NCBI RefSeq assembly: GCF_047511655.1 | Contig: NC_133401.1 | Location: 12,804,001-12,868,000 of the forward strand | Source: Castor canadensis | Taxonomy: Eukaryota; Chordata; Mammalia; Rodentia; Castoridae | Direction of reading: 5' to 3' | Length of the DNA stretch: 64,000 nt | In this document: positions 45,660-56,982 of the stretch, piece by piece | Layout of the letters: every line of letters begins with the position of its first letter | Position numbering within the stretch: position 1 is the stretch's first letter | The notes under the pieces: model-generated | What the model was told of the DNA's origin: nothing | Databases searched by the model: none | What the model saw: only the letters and a program-made list of their open reading frames with translations | Made by a program: the position numbers and the translations under genes

Positions 45660-46090
45660 TGTGATGGGACCCACCCCCATCACCTTGTGTCCACCATGAA
45701 CCTCAGAAGGTAAACTTATTTAAAAAATAGTGTGTTTACAGATGTAATTACTCAAGGTGAGATCATGCTGTTATCAAATGAGTGGTGTCCTTAAAATAAA
45801 AGAAATAGAAAAATAGAGAGAACACCATGTGAAGACATAGATACACAGAGAGAACAGTGCATGATTATGGAGACAGAAATCGGAGTGACATGTCTATGAA
45901 CTGAGGCACATCAAGGATTGCTGGCAGCCAGCTAGGAAGAGATGAAGTTTTCATGGTCACACTGACATCTTGATTTTGGATTTCTAGCCTCAATTTGTTG
46001 CCTTCTGAGAGTCAATAAATTTATACTGCTTTAAACCATCTAGTTTGTGGTTCTTTATTATGGTACCCTTAGGAAGCTAATATGGAAATT
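45660..46090 (+). mobile_element. MLT1 LTR, sense, second copy
   Basis: 'cagatgtaattactcaaggtgagatcatgc', 'gaacaccatgtgaagacatag', 'cttgattttggatttctagcctc' and the end 'tagtttgtggttctttattatggtacccttaggaagctaatatgg'. It lies in tandem with the preceding MLT1; sequence between them is too short for an internal region. Confidence 0.85.
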
Positions 46091-46214
46091 ATGGGATCAG
46101 ACCTAAAATATGGAAAGGATTCCATTGAGTGTGGAGTGGGTTGGGCTCCTTGGGAAGATCCAGCTTAGGTGGTCCCAGAAATCACCAGTTTGCCCAAGCT
46201 GATTCTTCCCCCTT

Positions 46215-46640
46215 CCCCTTTTAAAATTAGCACATATTAATTGTACAAAGGGGTTTCATTGTGATATTTCCACACATAAATACAATTTACTTTGGCCAGA
46301 CTCACCACCTATATTATTCTTTCTTATCCCCACCTTCCCATTTTAAATAATTTTAATAGGTTTCATTATTTTATTTTCATGCATACATATGAAGTACTTT
46401 GCTCATATTCACCCCCCCCCTTCACCTTCTCCTTTTGCCCTCTCCCCTCCTTGTAGTTCCCACTCCCAAATTGTTATATTGTTTTATGTTCGTGTCTGGT
46501 TTTTTTTTTTGTTTTGGTTTTGTTTTTGTTTGGTCTAGATTCTGCATATGGGGAGAACATTCGATATTTGTCTTTCCTAGTCTAGCTTATTTCATTTAAC
46601 ATGATGGTTTCCAGTTCCTTTCATTTTCCAGGCTGATCCT
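46215..46640 (-). mobile_element. L1 3' UTR and ORF2 end, antisense
   Basis: 'agcacatattaattgtacaaaggggtttcattgtgatatttcc' through 'ctagcttatttcatttaacatgatggtttccagttcc'. Same older subfamily as 16510-17370. Confidence 0.75.
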
Positions 46641-46674
46641 TCATAGGCAGGGTCATTAAAATTCTTCTTCTTTG

Positions 46675-46760
46675 GCTGGAGGATGTAGCTGACTGGTAGA
46701 GTGTTTGCTTGGCATGCAAAAGACCTGGGTTTAATCCCTAGCAAACCAAACCAAACAGAC
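46675..46760 (+). repeat. ID element, sense
   Basis: 'ggctggaggatgtagctgactggtagagtgtttgcttggcatgcaaaagacctgggtttaatccc' plus an A/C-rich tail. tRNA-Ala-like boxes A and B are visible. Confidence 0.85.
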
Positions 46761-47160
46761 CAAAACAAACCCAAATCAAAGCAACAAACAAAATGCAAAA
46801 TTTCTTGCCCAGAAGATATGACCCAGGAACTATGGCTAGAATTAGAAGGTTCTGTGGATGTCCTGAATTTATATTCAAAACCCACTATGTACAAACACTC
46901 ATGCAGTCCAGTTTGGAAGTTAAGTCATATTCAGTAAAGCAGAACTCTGCTTACACAATGAATTCATAAAATTACAAACTCCTATTTGATTTGGTATTAA
47001 GGCAGTAAAAGGGGATTGTGAAAATCAGATGCCAAAAGGGCATTGTGGTAGAGTCTGACTGGGTTTTCCCTAGTCCTGCTTCTTCCTCCTGATCACACAG
47101 GAAGTTACATTTCCCAACATCCTTTGTAGCTAGGTTAGGGCCAGAAACATCACCATGCTT
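46761..47160. other. Unassigned sequence
   Basis: No gene or repeat recognised. Confidence 0.3.
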
Positions 47161-47162
47161 TT

Positions 47163-47287
47163 GTTTTGTTTTTTCTTTTTGAGACAGGGTCTAGCTATGT
47201 AGCCCCAGGCTGGGCTACAACTCAATATCCTTCTTCCTCCACCTCCCAAATGTTGGGATTGCAGGTGCATGCCACCATGCCCAGCTG
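47163..47287 (-). repeat. B1 SINE, antisense
   Basis: 'tttttgagacagggtctagctatgtagccccaggctgg' to 'gggattgcaggtgcatgccaccatgcccagct'. Well preserved. Confidence 0.88.
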
Positions 47288-47599
47288 CATGGATTTTAGG
47301 TAAGACAGACATACATCTTTCTTGAATTCAGTCAATGTGATTTGGGGGATTGTTTGTTATAGCAGCTAGCTCACAAAGTTGAAGGTGCAAGCACATAGTG
47401 CTTGGCATCTTGCTGAAATATCCTCTCCTCAACTCACCAGCCTCGTCCCCATTCCATTCCCTCACTTCCATCTCTTCATTCTTCACATTTTCTTTCATTA
47501 ATCACTCCTCCTACTTGTGTTTCTTCTACATACTGCACAAATGCCTAGTATTTCAGATAGAGTGGCCTTTGGAATTATCTTTCTTTTTCTTTTTTTCTC

Positions 47600-47722
47600 C
47601 TTAGGTTTATTTATTTTGAGACAGCATCTCATTCTGCAGCCGGGCCTTGAACCTGTGATCCTCCTGCCTCAGCCTTCCAAGTATCAGGTTTATAGGTGGG
47701 CATCACCATGCCCAGCACCTTT
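47600..47722 (-). repeat. B1 SINE, antisense
   Basis: 'ttttgagacagcatctcattctgcagc' to 'gtgggcatcaccatgcccagc'. Confidence 0.85.
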
Positions 47723-47964
47723 AGAATTATAAGTTGACGCATGCTCTCACTGTGTCCCCTGAGTCCAAGCACTCACAACTCTGCCTTTATTACTCTACTC
47801 TCTTCCAGTCCTCCCTTCTTCCTCAGTTTTTCAAGTGGAATTGACTGTTAAATCATTCCTTTTATGTGCATCACATAACCTAGTTATGTTGCTGCATCTA
47901 CCAGTGGATGTGGCTGGGAGAAGGATATTATTTAACTCTAGAAGCCATACACCCAATGACAAGC

Positions 47965-48050
47965 TAGAGCTGGAAGTGGGGCTCAAGTGATGGAGGCACT
48001 TACCTAGCAAGCACAAGGCCCTGAATTCAAACCCTAGCACCACTGCTGGA
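47965..48050 (+). repeat. ID-like SINE arm, sense
   Basis: 'ggaagtggggctcaagtgatggaggcacttacctagcaagcacaaggccctgaattcaaaccctagcacc' plus A-rich end. Confidence 0.75.
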
Positions 48051-48059
48051 AGAAAAAAA

Positions 48060-48425
48060 TACCTTTTCCAAATGATAAACTAGAGTTTCTGTTTTATGGA
48101 AGAAGGAAAAACAGATTTTAGGGACTTGTTGGTGGCCTCCATCAGAGTGTACCTATGCTTTTGTTTTAGAGATAAAATCCATGATTTTTATTAGATTTCC
48201 AAATGTGAGGGATTAAAAACTGTCTATGAGCCACTGAAACAAAGGAGCAGAGACATGGAGCTAACCCTAGACAGAGACAGAGAAAATCACAGAAGTTTCT
48301 CTAATAGGAAATTGTGATTGAGTTTGATGGAGTGGTCTTGGAACTTCCTGAAATTTTATGCAAAATGATATGAATTACATGCATTTTTACCAGGGTCCAT
48401 AATCTATCAAAACTGGGTAAGAACT
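48060..48425. other. Unassigned sequence
   Basis: No gene or repeat recognised. Confidence 0.3.
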
Positions 48426-48429
48426 ATAA

Positions 48430-48535
48430 GAGTTCATCCTGTCTCCCCATTTTGCAGATGGAAAATCTGGGGCCCTAATGGCAGAAGGTTCTTGTTCAAT
48501 GTCACTAAGTCAGCAGTATAAATGGAGTCAGGATT
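48430..48535 (+). repeat. MIR SINE, sense
   Basis: 'cctgtctccccattttgcagatggaaaatctggggcc' and 'tcaatgtcactaagtcagcagtataaatggagtcaggattgc' match the MIR 3' half. Confidence 0.75.
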
Positions 48536-48975
48536 GCAGCCTCATTTGTTTGTGTGTCTTTCAACACTTGACAGTCAAAATAATAATAGTTGAGCCTACT
48601 TGTTGAATGCATAGTCCTTGGGACAACCCTGGGGAAGGTGTGGTAATAGTTGCTTCACATCTGAAGTAATTTTGGCTGTGACACGTGAGGTGACTTGTCA
48701 CCTCACAATTGGTGAGTTGATTTGGTCTTAACCACTGTGAAATGGAGATGCTTCGCACAGTGTCAGTACTTGGAAACTGTGTTCAGCATTTTTGATTTTC
48801 ACCTGACCCAGTTTCAGAAGGCAGTGGAAGAGGTGGAAGGAACTTGGGGGACAGGACTCTTATGCAAATGTTTGATCTTGGGTACTTAGAAACCCCAGGG
48901 TCACGCAGATTAAATTTGAAGTCAGAAACCAGAAATGTTTGCATTCTTTCTGTCTCTGTCTCTCTGTATCTCTCT
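48536..48975. other. Unassigned sequence
   Basis: No gene or repeat recognised. Confidence 0.3.
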
Positions 48976-48978
48976 CAG

Positions 48979-49019
<41 letters not shown>
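48979..49019 (+). repeat. (CA)n microsatellite
   Basis: About 20 uninterrupted CA dinucleotides. Confidence 0.95.
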
Positions 49020-49020
<1 letters not shown>

Positions 49021-49078
49021 GCAACTTGCATAAAAACATTCACAGCTTTATTCATAGTAATCAAAAGCTAGAAAAGTC
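49020..49078 (+). mobile_element. L1M 3' region, left part, split by SCOC retrocopy
   Basis: 'acattcacagctttattcatagtaatcaaaagctagaaa' is an L1M phrase that resumes at 50684. The last 15 bp are the target-site duplication. Confidence 0.75.
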
Positions 49079-50683
49079 TGTTTGGTCCCAGAGGATGAAT
49101 GCTGACATGGATGCAGTTGGTGGAGGAAAAAACATGATTTATTAATCAAGTGTTGAAGACCTCTCTGCAAGAGTAGATGCAGTTAAGGAAGAAAATCTGA
49201 AGCTAAAATCAGAAAAGTCAGTTCTTGGACAATATATAGAAAACCTCAACTCTACTTCTGGTATTTTTGAAATGACTGACACAAAAAGCAAAAGAAAGTA
49301 AGGGATTGATTTCCCCTCTGTTTTATGGAATCGGTGCTTTCTTTTTTTCTTTAAAACTTGGATAGATTCCACAAGTCACAGTACCTTTGTTTTGCTTGTG
49401 GCATCATTGAATATTGATGAAGATAATGTCAGATCTCAGCAAAATTAACTAATAGCAGGAGACCTTCCATAAGTTTGCGAATTATGTTAGTCTATAAAAA
49501 TAAGCAAATGTATTGTATAGACCTTACAATTAGAATCACATACACTTATGAAACTTGAAGATGAATGTTTTATTGAATTTTCTTTGATATATAGATTTAG
49601 CAATGTCATTTACCATAGGCTTACTTAGTAAGACATATAAGCAAATAAACATGTTATGAAAAAGTGATCAAAACCATATATATAATGTGCCCTATCCGCC
49701 ATCTTGTGCCTCTTTTCCATTTGCCTCTTCCTCCCTGTTTTGCTTCCCCTGAAGAAAAAAACAGTTCTATATTTGTAAATGTAACTGTTAATAGTTATCA
49801 CCTGTGAGAGTAACCTGAACTGTAATTGTTCAAACTTAAGCAAAATAAGGTACTTTCTTAGTTAAGGCTTGTTTTTGGTATTTAGTAATAAGATAGGATT
49901 TCTGGTTTCTCTTTAATCAATTGAAAATAGATTGAGACTATCAAAAATGAAGATCTTTTCTTTGAAACTGAATTGTCAAATTGAGAAGATTTGTTAAAAA
50001 CTTCCTTTTGCACAAAATAACCCACTTGGTATCTGCACAGATAGGAATTCTGCTCAAAAGTCTTTAGAAACAGAAAGTTTTGAGGAAAATAACTTGGTAA
50101 AAGTAGTCACCAAGTCCAAATGTTTTCAGTCCAGCTTTGTATGATCTCCAGCTCAGAGCAGATCTTGTGGGGAATAGATACGAAAGTGGATGGGATTTCA
50201 CTGACCTTATGTGTGTTTGTATACCCACCTAATTAACTTTTGAGAACATATTGGCATCAGAACCATGAGTACATGGAAGAGTTTTATATGTTATAATAAT
50301 TGCTAATCGTGTATTTTATCTATTCTCCCAGAATTTTCTGTAAGTTCAACTACTTGGTTTGAGGAATTTTAGTTATTCTTTAACAATTTTTTTTAATTTA
50401 GTTTGTAGATTCCATTTGGTAAAGCAATGTAATATTAAAATGTTATAATAGAAAAAGAGATCCACTAAGATAGCTTATGATTATTAGATCTGAGCTACTT
50501 TTAATCGTGGAATAATGATTAAAATTATTAGTGTGAGATTCGATGAATGACTTCAGCGGGATGAAGATGTTATAGTCATCCTGCAAACATTTTGCATCCC
50601 TTTTGTGACCTAATTTACAAATATTTGAAATTGTGTTGCAATTCTGCTTTGTTGCTTAACAAAAAGCTGTTTCAGGAAGAAAA
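49079..50683 (+). pseudogene. SCOC: SCOC processed pseudogene
   Basis: Retrocopy of the short coiled-coil protein mRNA (a Golgi/autophagy coiled-coil protein). The ATG at 49095 starts MNADMDAV. After two small deletions the frame reads LSARVDAVKEENLKLKSE and GQYIENL, and ends TDTKSKRK with a stop at 49299-49301. One deletion lies between short TTG repeats. The missing coding segments and the stop after GGGKNMIY destroy the protein. There are no introns. About 1.4 kb of 3' UTR follows, ending in GAAGAAAAAA. Flanks AAAGCTAGAAAAGTC (49064-49078) and AAAGCTGGAGAAGTC (50684-50698) are a 15-bp duplication with two mismatches. It lies inside an L1M element. Confidence 0.9.
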
Positions 50684-51415
50684 AAAGCTGGAGAAGTCCA
50701 GGTGTCCATCAATAGGAAAATGGATAAGTAAACTATAGTATATTCAGACAATGGACTCAGTAACTCAGTATTCATAAATACAACATGAATAAATCTCAAG
50801 TAATTATGCCATGCTAAAATAATAATAAAAGTTGTATGTTATGCTTATACAATGGGCTGGGGATGTAGCTTGCTAGTAGATGCTTCCCTAGCATCTTAAA
50901 GACCCTGAGTTTGGTCCCTAAAACTACCTTTAAAAAGCATTATTTTTGTACCCATATTTGTAGCGGCATTATTCACAATAGCTAAAATCAGAACCAACCC
51001 AATTGTGGATGAATGGAAACACTAAAATATGGTATGTACATACAGGGGAAATTATTTAGCCCTGAAAAGATACAATGTGGATGAATCTTGAGGACGGTTG
51101 GCTGAGCAAGATAAGCCAATCACAAAATAGATAAATGCTGTATGATTTCACTTATGTGAGGTACTAGGGTAATCAAAATCAGAGACACAGAAAGAGGAAT
51201 GGTGCTTTCCAGGGCTGGAGGGAGGGAGGACTGGGAAGTTATTGTTCAATGGGTACAAAATTTTAGTTTCACAAGATAAAAAGAATTATGTAGATAGATG
51301 GTGGTGATGGTTACATATCTGAATTCACTTAATGCCACTGAACTGTGTACTTAAAAATTGCTGAGATAGCAAATATTATGTAAGTTGTATTTTATTGCTG
51401 TAAAAAAAATGAGGT
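50684..51415 (+). mobile_element. L1M 3' region, right part
   Basis: 'ccaggtgtccatcaataggaaaatggataagtaaac' continues the sentence begun at 49020. A further stretch after an ID insertion ('tagcggcattattcacaatagctaaaatc' to 'ttaaaaattgctgagatagcaaat') ends near 51415. The repeated content suggests two L1M fragments. Confidence 0.75.
50852..50938 (+). repeat. ID element, sense
   Basis: 'gggctggggatgtagcttgctagtagatgcttccctagcatcttaaagaccctgagtttggtccc' is a standard ID sequence. Confidence 0.85.
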
Positions 51416-51577
51416 CTTACATAATTGGGTGTGTTCTATAGGAACCCTAATACAGGAAATTCTAGAACACACACACACAAAAAAAATCTATAGTAGGAAA
51501 GGACTTTAGAACTTCTAATACTTTAAATACTACTACTAATAAAATTATATTATTCTGACAGAAGCTCAAAAATAATT

Positions 51578-51665
51578 TTTCTTTTTTGCAGTGCTGGGGA
51601 TCAAACCCAGTGCCTTCTGTATGCTAGGTAAGCACTCTACCACTGAGCCATATCTCCAGCTCACA
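51578..51665 (-). repeat. ID element, antisense
   Basis: 'gcagtgctggggatcaaacccagtgccttctgtatgctaggtaagcactctaccactgagccatatctccagc'. Confidence 0.85.
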
Positions 51666-53688
51666 AATGCCTGAAGAATCCAAGTTAAATCACAGAGTCA
51701 GCATCTATTGTTGGCAAAAGAGACTAATTTAATAATTTAGGGTTAATAAAAATAGTCACATGTTCAAAATGTTAAGCTTGATAAAGGTGTGCACTTTACT
51801 CCTCTGAACTACTCAGGTGTACTCAACAAAAAAGTTCAATGTTAATTCTGTAAAACCTTTAATATACTAAAAACTATAAACTTTTGTTTAATGAGATTGC
51901 ATCATTATTCTGACAAACTTTATGTCAATAGTAATTGGGTTTTATAGTACATCAGTTTGAAGATTGCCTCAAAGATTTTTAGGTTAGAACTTTGGACTTA
52001 CATTAAAATTTAATGAGTAGTCATTGGGTGCCTATGTAGTTTCTAAATAAAGCAAAATCCTGCATCAGTGATTTCTGAGCATAATTTTAAGATTTTACAA
52101 ATTTTCTTCTTATTTTTATATGAAATAGACACATTCTGAAGTGAAGTCCCATTAAATGAATGTGTTCAATTTGTCACTTTAAAAAGGTGTGAGAGTGATT
52201 TGCATAGCTATAGAAGCCATTAGCTTTCTTAGTCTTCTGGATGCTGGTGTGTGCCACACAGTTCTCAACTATTGACTTGACTGCCTTTTTCTGTGAAATA
52301 GAAATTAGTGACTTTGGTTAAAAGCTATAATTACTGTAAGTGGTTCACCTTACAACAGGATTAACAATATTAGAGAAATACATTGTGTAGGCATGCTTTT
52401 TTGGAGAAAAAGAAAAGAGTAAGTTTTGTTGTAAAGCAATGGTCTTATTTTGTTTTTCTTTTTAGCCTCTTAATAAGGACCCCCAAAGAAACTTTTTTAA
52501 AATTGTGCTGAGCCTATTTATATTTATAGTATTGGATGTTGGGAATGAGAAATCATGAAAATGTTTATGGATTCATTTGAAGATGCAGTGATGAATGTAT
52601 TATACTTCTACATAAGTAACATGTTGGCATTAATATGAAAATTGTTTTAACCTTGTTGGTCCCAAGAGAGATGCTGTCTTCACGCAAGGTACCAGCTTGT
52701 TCTAGAATAGAAAAGAGCAAAATGAAGGAAAAAATTGGGAAAGTGCATCTAACTTACCTCTGTTTACAGTTCCTGAGTTTGAAGAGAAGCTATGAGATAT
52801 GTTGAAATGTCAGCAAAGTTTGTTCAACTTTGAAGAGCTTGCCACTTAGGCTTAATCATTAATGACTTTGTCCTCAATAGAAAGTGTTTTTCTTCACTTT
52901 ATGTAATCTGCCTAAACAGCAAAGATGCTGTTTCTTACCAGAATAATTTCCTGTGCTTTATGTTGAGTTTATTACAGAAGTGATTATTTAAGGAAGAAAA
53001 CAATGTTCCCCACTTATGAAAGAGCTAAGATTCTTTCTAATTGTGTTATCATTTCTGTTTATTTTTAAATGTTTTATCACTTTAACTAGGTAATCAAGTA
53101 TCATTTCTCAGATATGCTTGATTCTAACTGGTATCTGACTCCCCTGATTTTTGCCATCTCCCAATAACAAAATAAAATAAAAATTAGGGATATCTTTCAC
53201 ATTTGAAACTACCTTTCATTACTTCTTAGTGGGCCCCTAAAAAACCCCACAGATCAGTTCTTTCGCTCTGTAAAATAGATAGTAAAAAATAATTATGTTT
53301 GTTTGAAAGCTTGCATGCGAAGATTTGCTAAGAGTAGTCTTCCTTCATTTCAGTTCCAATGGCCAAAATGTTTTCATGAGTTAAGCATTTTGAAAATGTG
53401 TGCTTTATGGGAAGTTCCTGGATATTTGTCAATGTTCTTTCTGTCTATGATATGTTTTGCTCTCAGAAGAGCTCTGATTGATGGTCTTACCAAATAACTC
53501 TGACCTGGTAGTGTGTTGCCTGATTTTAGGCAACAAGAGTGTAGAGTTGAGATAGATGCTAGGGACCTATGTCTTCCTGGGGTACTGAGGCAGGAGCTAA
53601 GCATTGTTCAAGCACTGTTAAGTACTGTTAAGTCACTATATTAAGCACCCCCTTTAAGGTTTCATTTTCTTGGGTTTTTTGTTTGTTT
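51666..53688. other. Unassigned AT-rich sequence
   Basis: Two kilobases of AT-rich, UTR-like DNA without repeats I recognise or open frames longer than about 76 codons. It could be unique sequence or an old retroposed 3' UTR; the SCOC duplication at 50684 argues that it is not part of that retrocopy. Confidence 0.35.
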
Positions 53689-53689
53689 G

Positions 53690-53787
53690 TTTTTCTTTTT
53701 CTTTTTGGCAGCACTGGAGTTTGAACTCAGGGCCTCATGCTTGCTAGGCAAGCATTCTACCACTTGAGCCACTCTGCCAGCTCCCTT
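53690..53787 (-). repeat. ID-like SINE arm, antisense
   Basis: 'ggcagcactggagtttgaactcagggcctcatgcttgctaggcaagcattctaccacttgagccactctgcc', the best-kept copy of this arm. Confidence 0.85.
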
Positions 53788-54055
53788 TTAATGTTTATTT
53801 TTCCTTTAAATATGGTAAAACATTTTGATGCCCTAATTCATAGCTGTTAGACCCTTCCCTGGGGTGTTGGCTGCGCTGAGTGAAGGACTATCAGCCATGC
53901 AGCCAGCTGGACTACCCTCATGCAAGCACTAGCTGCTTTGAACACTCCACAGACACCTTAAAGAAGGTACAAGACAACCACAACTTGCTGCCAGAGTTCC
54001 TCTTGAAGGTATTGTCCCTGCAAACAGCTTATGCCAGAGTTTTTGCCATCATGAC
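53788..54055. other. Unassigned sequence with a 65-codon frame
   Basis: The + frame from 53880 has a protein-like composition (DNHNLLPEFLLKVLSLQTAY) but I cannot match it to a family. It may be a fragment of a retroposed gene. Confidence 0.3.
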
Positions 54056-54067
54056 CATTGGCAAACT

Positions 54068-54104
54068 CTACATTTGATCTTAGCCAAAAGGCTGAGAAGT
54101 GATG
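54068..54104 (-). pseudogene. RNU2: U2 snRNA 5'-end fragment (retropseudogene)
   Basis: On the - strand this reads as the first ~36 nt of U2 snRNA, with CTTCTC(A)GCCTTTTGGCTAA followed by GATCAAATGTAG; it differs from U2 at about three positions. CATTGGCAAACT occurs at 54056-54067 and at 54105-54116, a 12-bp perfect target-site duplication. The 3' four fifths of U2 and any poly-A are missing, as in the known class of 3'-truncated, self-primed snRNA pseudogenes. Confidence 0.85.
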
Positions 54105-54116
54105 CATTGGCAAACT

Positions 54117-55433
54117 TCAAATGACACTGCAGCCATTTCCACCCAAGCTGAAAGGGAAACACTTCCTTTGGTGGCCCAACAGAAAACCAGTGATTAGTAT
54201 AAGCATAGTCTTTCATTTACATAAGGGACATGAGGGACTGTGACATGATTGGTATAAACACAGTACTTCATTTGCATGAAGGGATGCCATGATTGGTGCA
54301 GACACCCTTGCTATACCCCCTTTCTGGCTATATAAGCAGGTATTTAGCTTATTTTATGAGTCAGCCAGCAAACATCCTCCTGTGCTGCCCCTTGGTATTG
54401 CAACATGAGGCCCAATAAAGGCTTCACTAAAGTGGCCTTTTCTTTCCCACTTCTCACTTTCATTATTAGTAGAGTGAGCTGAGCTGGTAACCTGAAGAAG
54501 GGAGAAGAGGCAATGACAGAGTGATGGTGGTGGCAGAAGCAGCTATCACTCTGGCAGAGGCTATGGCAGCAGCCACAGTAGTGGCAGTGACAGCAACAGC
54601 AGCAGAAACTGGTGCTGGTGGTTGAGGTAGCCATCTCTTTGGTGGTAGTGGTATCACTTGTGGCAGGAGTTACAGCAAAAGCAGCAGCAGAGTCAGCTGT
54701 GGTAGTAGAGGAAGGCACCACTTTGGCAATAGTAGAAGTTAATAGTAGTGGCTGTGTGACTGTGGAGAGGGTAAAAGTAAGAAGGAGCAGGAGTGATAAA
54801 GACAATGAGAATGGAAAGAGTACAGAGAGCTGAGGCTGAAGAAAGTCAGAAGGCTGTCAGGAAACAGAGAGAAGAGAGACTGTGGGCCCTGGTCAGTGGA
54901 AGTTTCAGAGAACTGTAACATTGTCACTGTCAACCAACAGCAAGGGCTGACAATCCCACCGTTCCAAGATGCTGATATCCAAGATGCCTAATGCCTGTGA
55001 GATTCACCACTGCTGCCAAGGACTGAGGATACAAACTTCTAATGCCTAAGAGTCATAATACTTGTTGCTGTGGAGGGTTGAGATCTTGACATTTGAGGCC
55101 TAAGAGTTTTAGCAGTGGCCACCATTGCCAAGGACCGAGGATTCTGACACCCAGTGCCCAAGAGTTGCAACACTAATTGTTACAGGGCCAAGGGTTCCAG
55201 CACTCAAGGCCCACACAAGAGCTGTAACAGGAGGGAACTTGTTACTGCTTACTGCTGCCTGTTTCTACCACTCACTGCTGCCAGAAGTCAAGGATTACAA
55301 AAACCGCCAAAGGCCCAGGATTACTATCACTGGAAGAACTTCTCACCTACTCACAGTTCCTATCTGCGTAGAGCAAAAAGACCCCAGCCAGCTGATTGTC
55401 AACAGAGTTCCAGTCATAATTTCTGTTAGTATA
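54117..55433 (+). mobile_element. LTR-like unit with internal tandem repeats
   Basis: TATATAAG at 54329-54336 and AATAAA at 54414-54419 lie 78 bp apart, the spacing of an LTR R region. Upstream are repeated 'gattggtataaacacagt'/'gattagtataagcatagt' phrases. The far end ATGAAACA|TTTGG at about 55425-55437 resembles an LTR/leader junction. Purine-rich and degenerate repeated sequence fills the rest. The left end, family and target-site duplication are not established; 54480-55433 may instead be leader or internal sequence. Confidence 0.4.
54945..55245 (+). repeat. Degenerate tandem array, unit about 60 bp
   Basis: Variants of 'gacatccaatgcctaagagt...caccattgccaaggactgagga' recur about five times (marker CCTAATGCC/CCTAAGAGT near 54988, 55042, 55108, 55157 and 55210). 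Confidence 0.65.
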
Positions 55434-56464
55434 TGAAACATTTGGTTGGCCACAGTCTTTCCTTTCAGTCAGAATTAGCATTTTCTAGACCACTGGTTCT
55501 CAATTGGAAATGTGTTTTGAGTGGATTCATGGAACTTGGCCTTGCTCCAGATTTACTGAATCTCTTTGATATTCTTGATATAAAAAATTATGTCTCTGGA
55601 TTATCATAGTTTATATCTTAAAATAGTTTTGTTTAAAAACTTATGTCTATCCATTTTACTAAGTCAGCTATAACCTTTCCTGACTTTTAAAAACCAACTT
55701 CCACAATCTCTGTAGTGGTATTTTGTGTAAAACTTTTTAGGAAAGGTCTTTGTTATTTTTGCTTTGCAAAAATAACCAGATTGCATTATGAGTTCCATTA
55801 TTCTTCGAAACCCTCATCAAACCTGTCACTTTAAAAGTTATCAGTAATAAATGAACTATCATCATTTAAAAGCATATCCTATAAAGATATGTTCTTTACA
55901 TTATAAAAATACTTACCTGAAAATTGTTCTATAAGCTACAGTTAGAATTTATTTTCAACAAGGAAGAACAGTACTAGTGTTGTAGGCTCATGCATCCTCT
56001 GATCAAAATATCCCCAATTCTTTGTGTCCCACATGGAAGAATCCAGACAGGACATGTGGGTGTAGGGAAGGAGTTTCAAAACGCCATGGTGGGGCCAGAT
56101 GGAAGCCAGAAGCAGAGAGCACATCTTTCTCTATTTCAGGTACTTTAAAAACCTACACTAACCTATGGGAAGGGAAGGATCTGGTGATTTCCAACCACCA
56201 ATAATCAGTGAGGGGCCTGGGTGGTCCCTGGGAGGAACTGGAGGAGGTTTGAGTAGTTCCCATGTCAGGGTGTAAATAACTTACACTCACTTACAATTGA
56301 AAAGAAGGCTCAAAGAAAGAAAAGAATGTTCAATCTGAAATACAGCCTTAAATCATACATATTTCAAGAGTCCCAAACTTTATCTGTCTTAGCCTGCCTC
56401 ACCAGAGGCTCATGGAAAAGGCTGACCAGGTGCTTCAATACAAAGTTGAAGTGACAATGTTCAG
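55434..56464. other. Unassigned sequence with a possible MER5A-like remnant
   Basis: At 55485-55560, 'agaccactggttctcaattgg' and 'ccagatttactgaatct' resemble the hAT-Charlie MER5A element. The rest is unassigned, including a possible antisense retroelement end at 55945 ('agaatttattttcaac'). Confidence 0.35.
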
Positions 56465-56982
56465 ACAACTTTTTTAAAAAAAAATATTTTCAGTACATTA
56501 AACATACTCATAAAAAAATTCTAAAATGTACAATCCTTCCTTTTTATTACAGTACAATAAGACTCCAAAGATGGAATTCTTGAAGTTTACAATTCAAAAT
56601 CAAATTAGGACAATATTAAATATTTACAAAACTATCTTTTAAAAATATAAAGTTACATACGGTTTTGTAAAGTTGACAAAAGAATGGCCCAAAAAATGGG
56701 AGAATGTTCCTTCATTTTTAAAAGAAAATAATCCCAACAGGAGGTGTGAAGGTTTTCAGTACTGGTAGCCACGCAGCTAAAAACTAACCTTTCCATGGGA
56801 TGACAGAGCTGGGACTGGGGCCATTGCCCCACCTCAGGTCAGATTTTGAACACCCAAAGAATTATGAAAAAAAAAATCACAAACTTTCAGTGTTGTCGAT
56901 TCACTTTGGTTTTGTTTTTTTTAATTTCAGAATTGAAACAAGGGATTTTGGACTGCCAGCTAAAAATTATAACCCCTGGGTC
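56465..56982. other. Unassigned AT-rich sequence
   Basis: Begins with a T-rich then A-rich run and reads like an antisense retroposed 3' UTR, but the parent gene is not recognised. Confidence 0.3.

Noticed and set aside
46675..46760. A tRNA gene
   Set aside because: The box A/box B pattern belongs to an ID SINE; there is no cloverleaf and it ends in an A-rich tail.
54068..54104. A functional U2 snRNA gene
   Set aside because: Only the 5' fifth is present, and there is no snRNA promoter element upstream on the - strand that I can see.
54344..54805. A 153-codon frame on the - strand and its + strand counterparts
   Set aside because: Low-complexity Ser/Thr/Ala/Cys composition from GCA/GTG-type repeats inside the LTR-like unit; no domain and no splice context.
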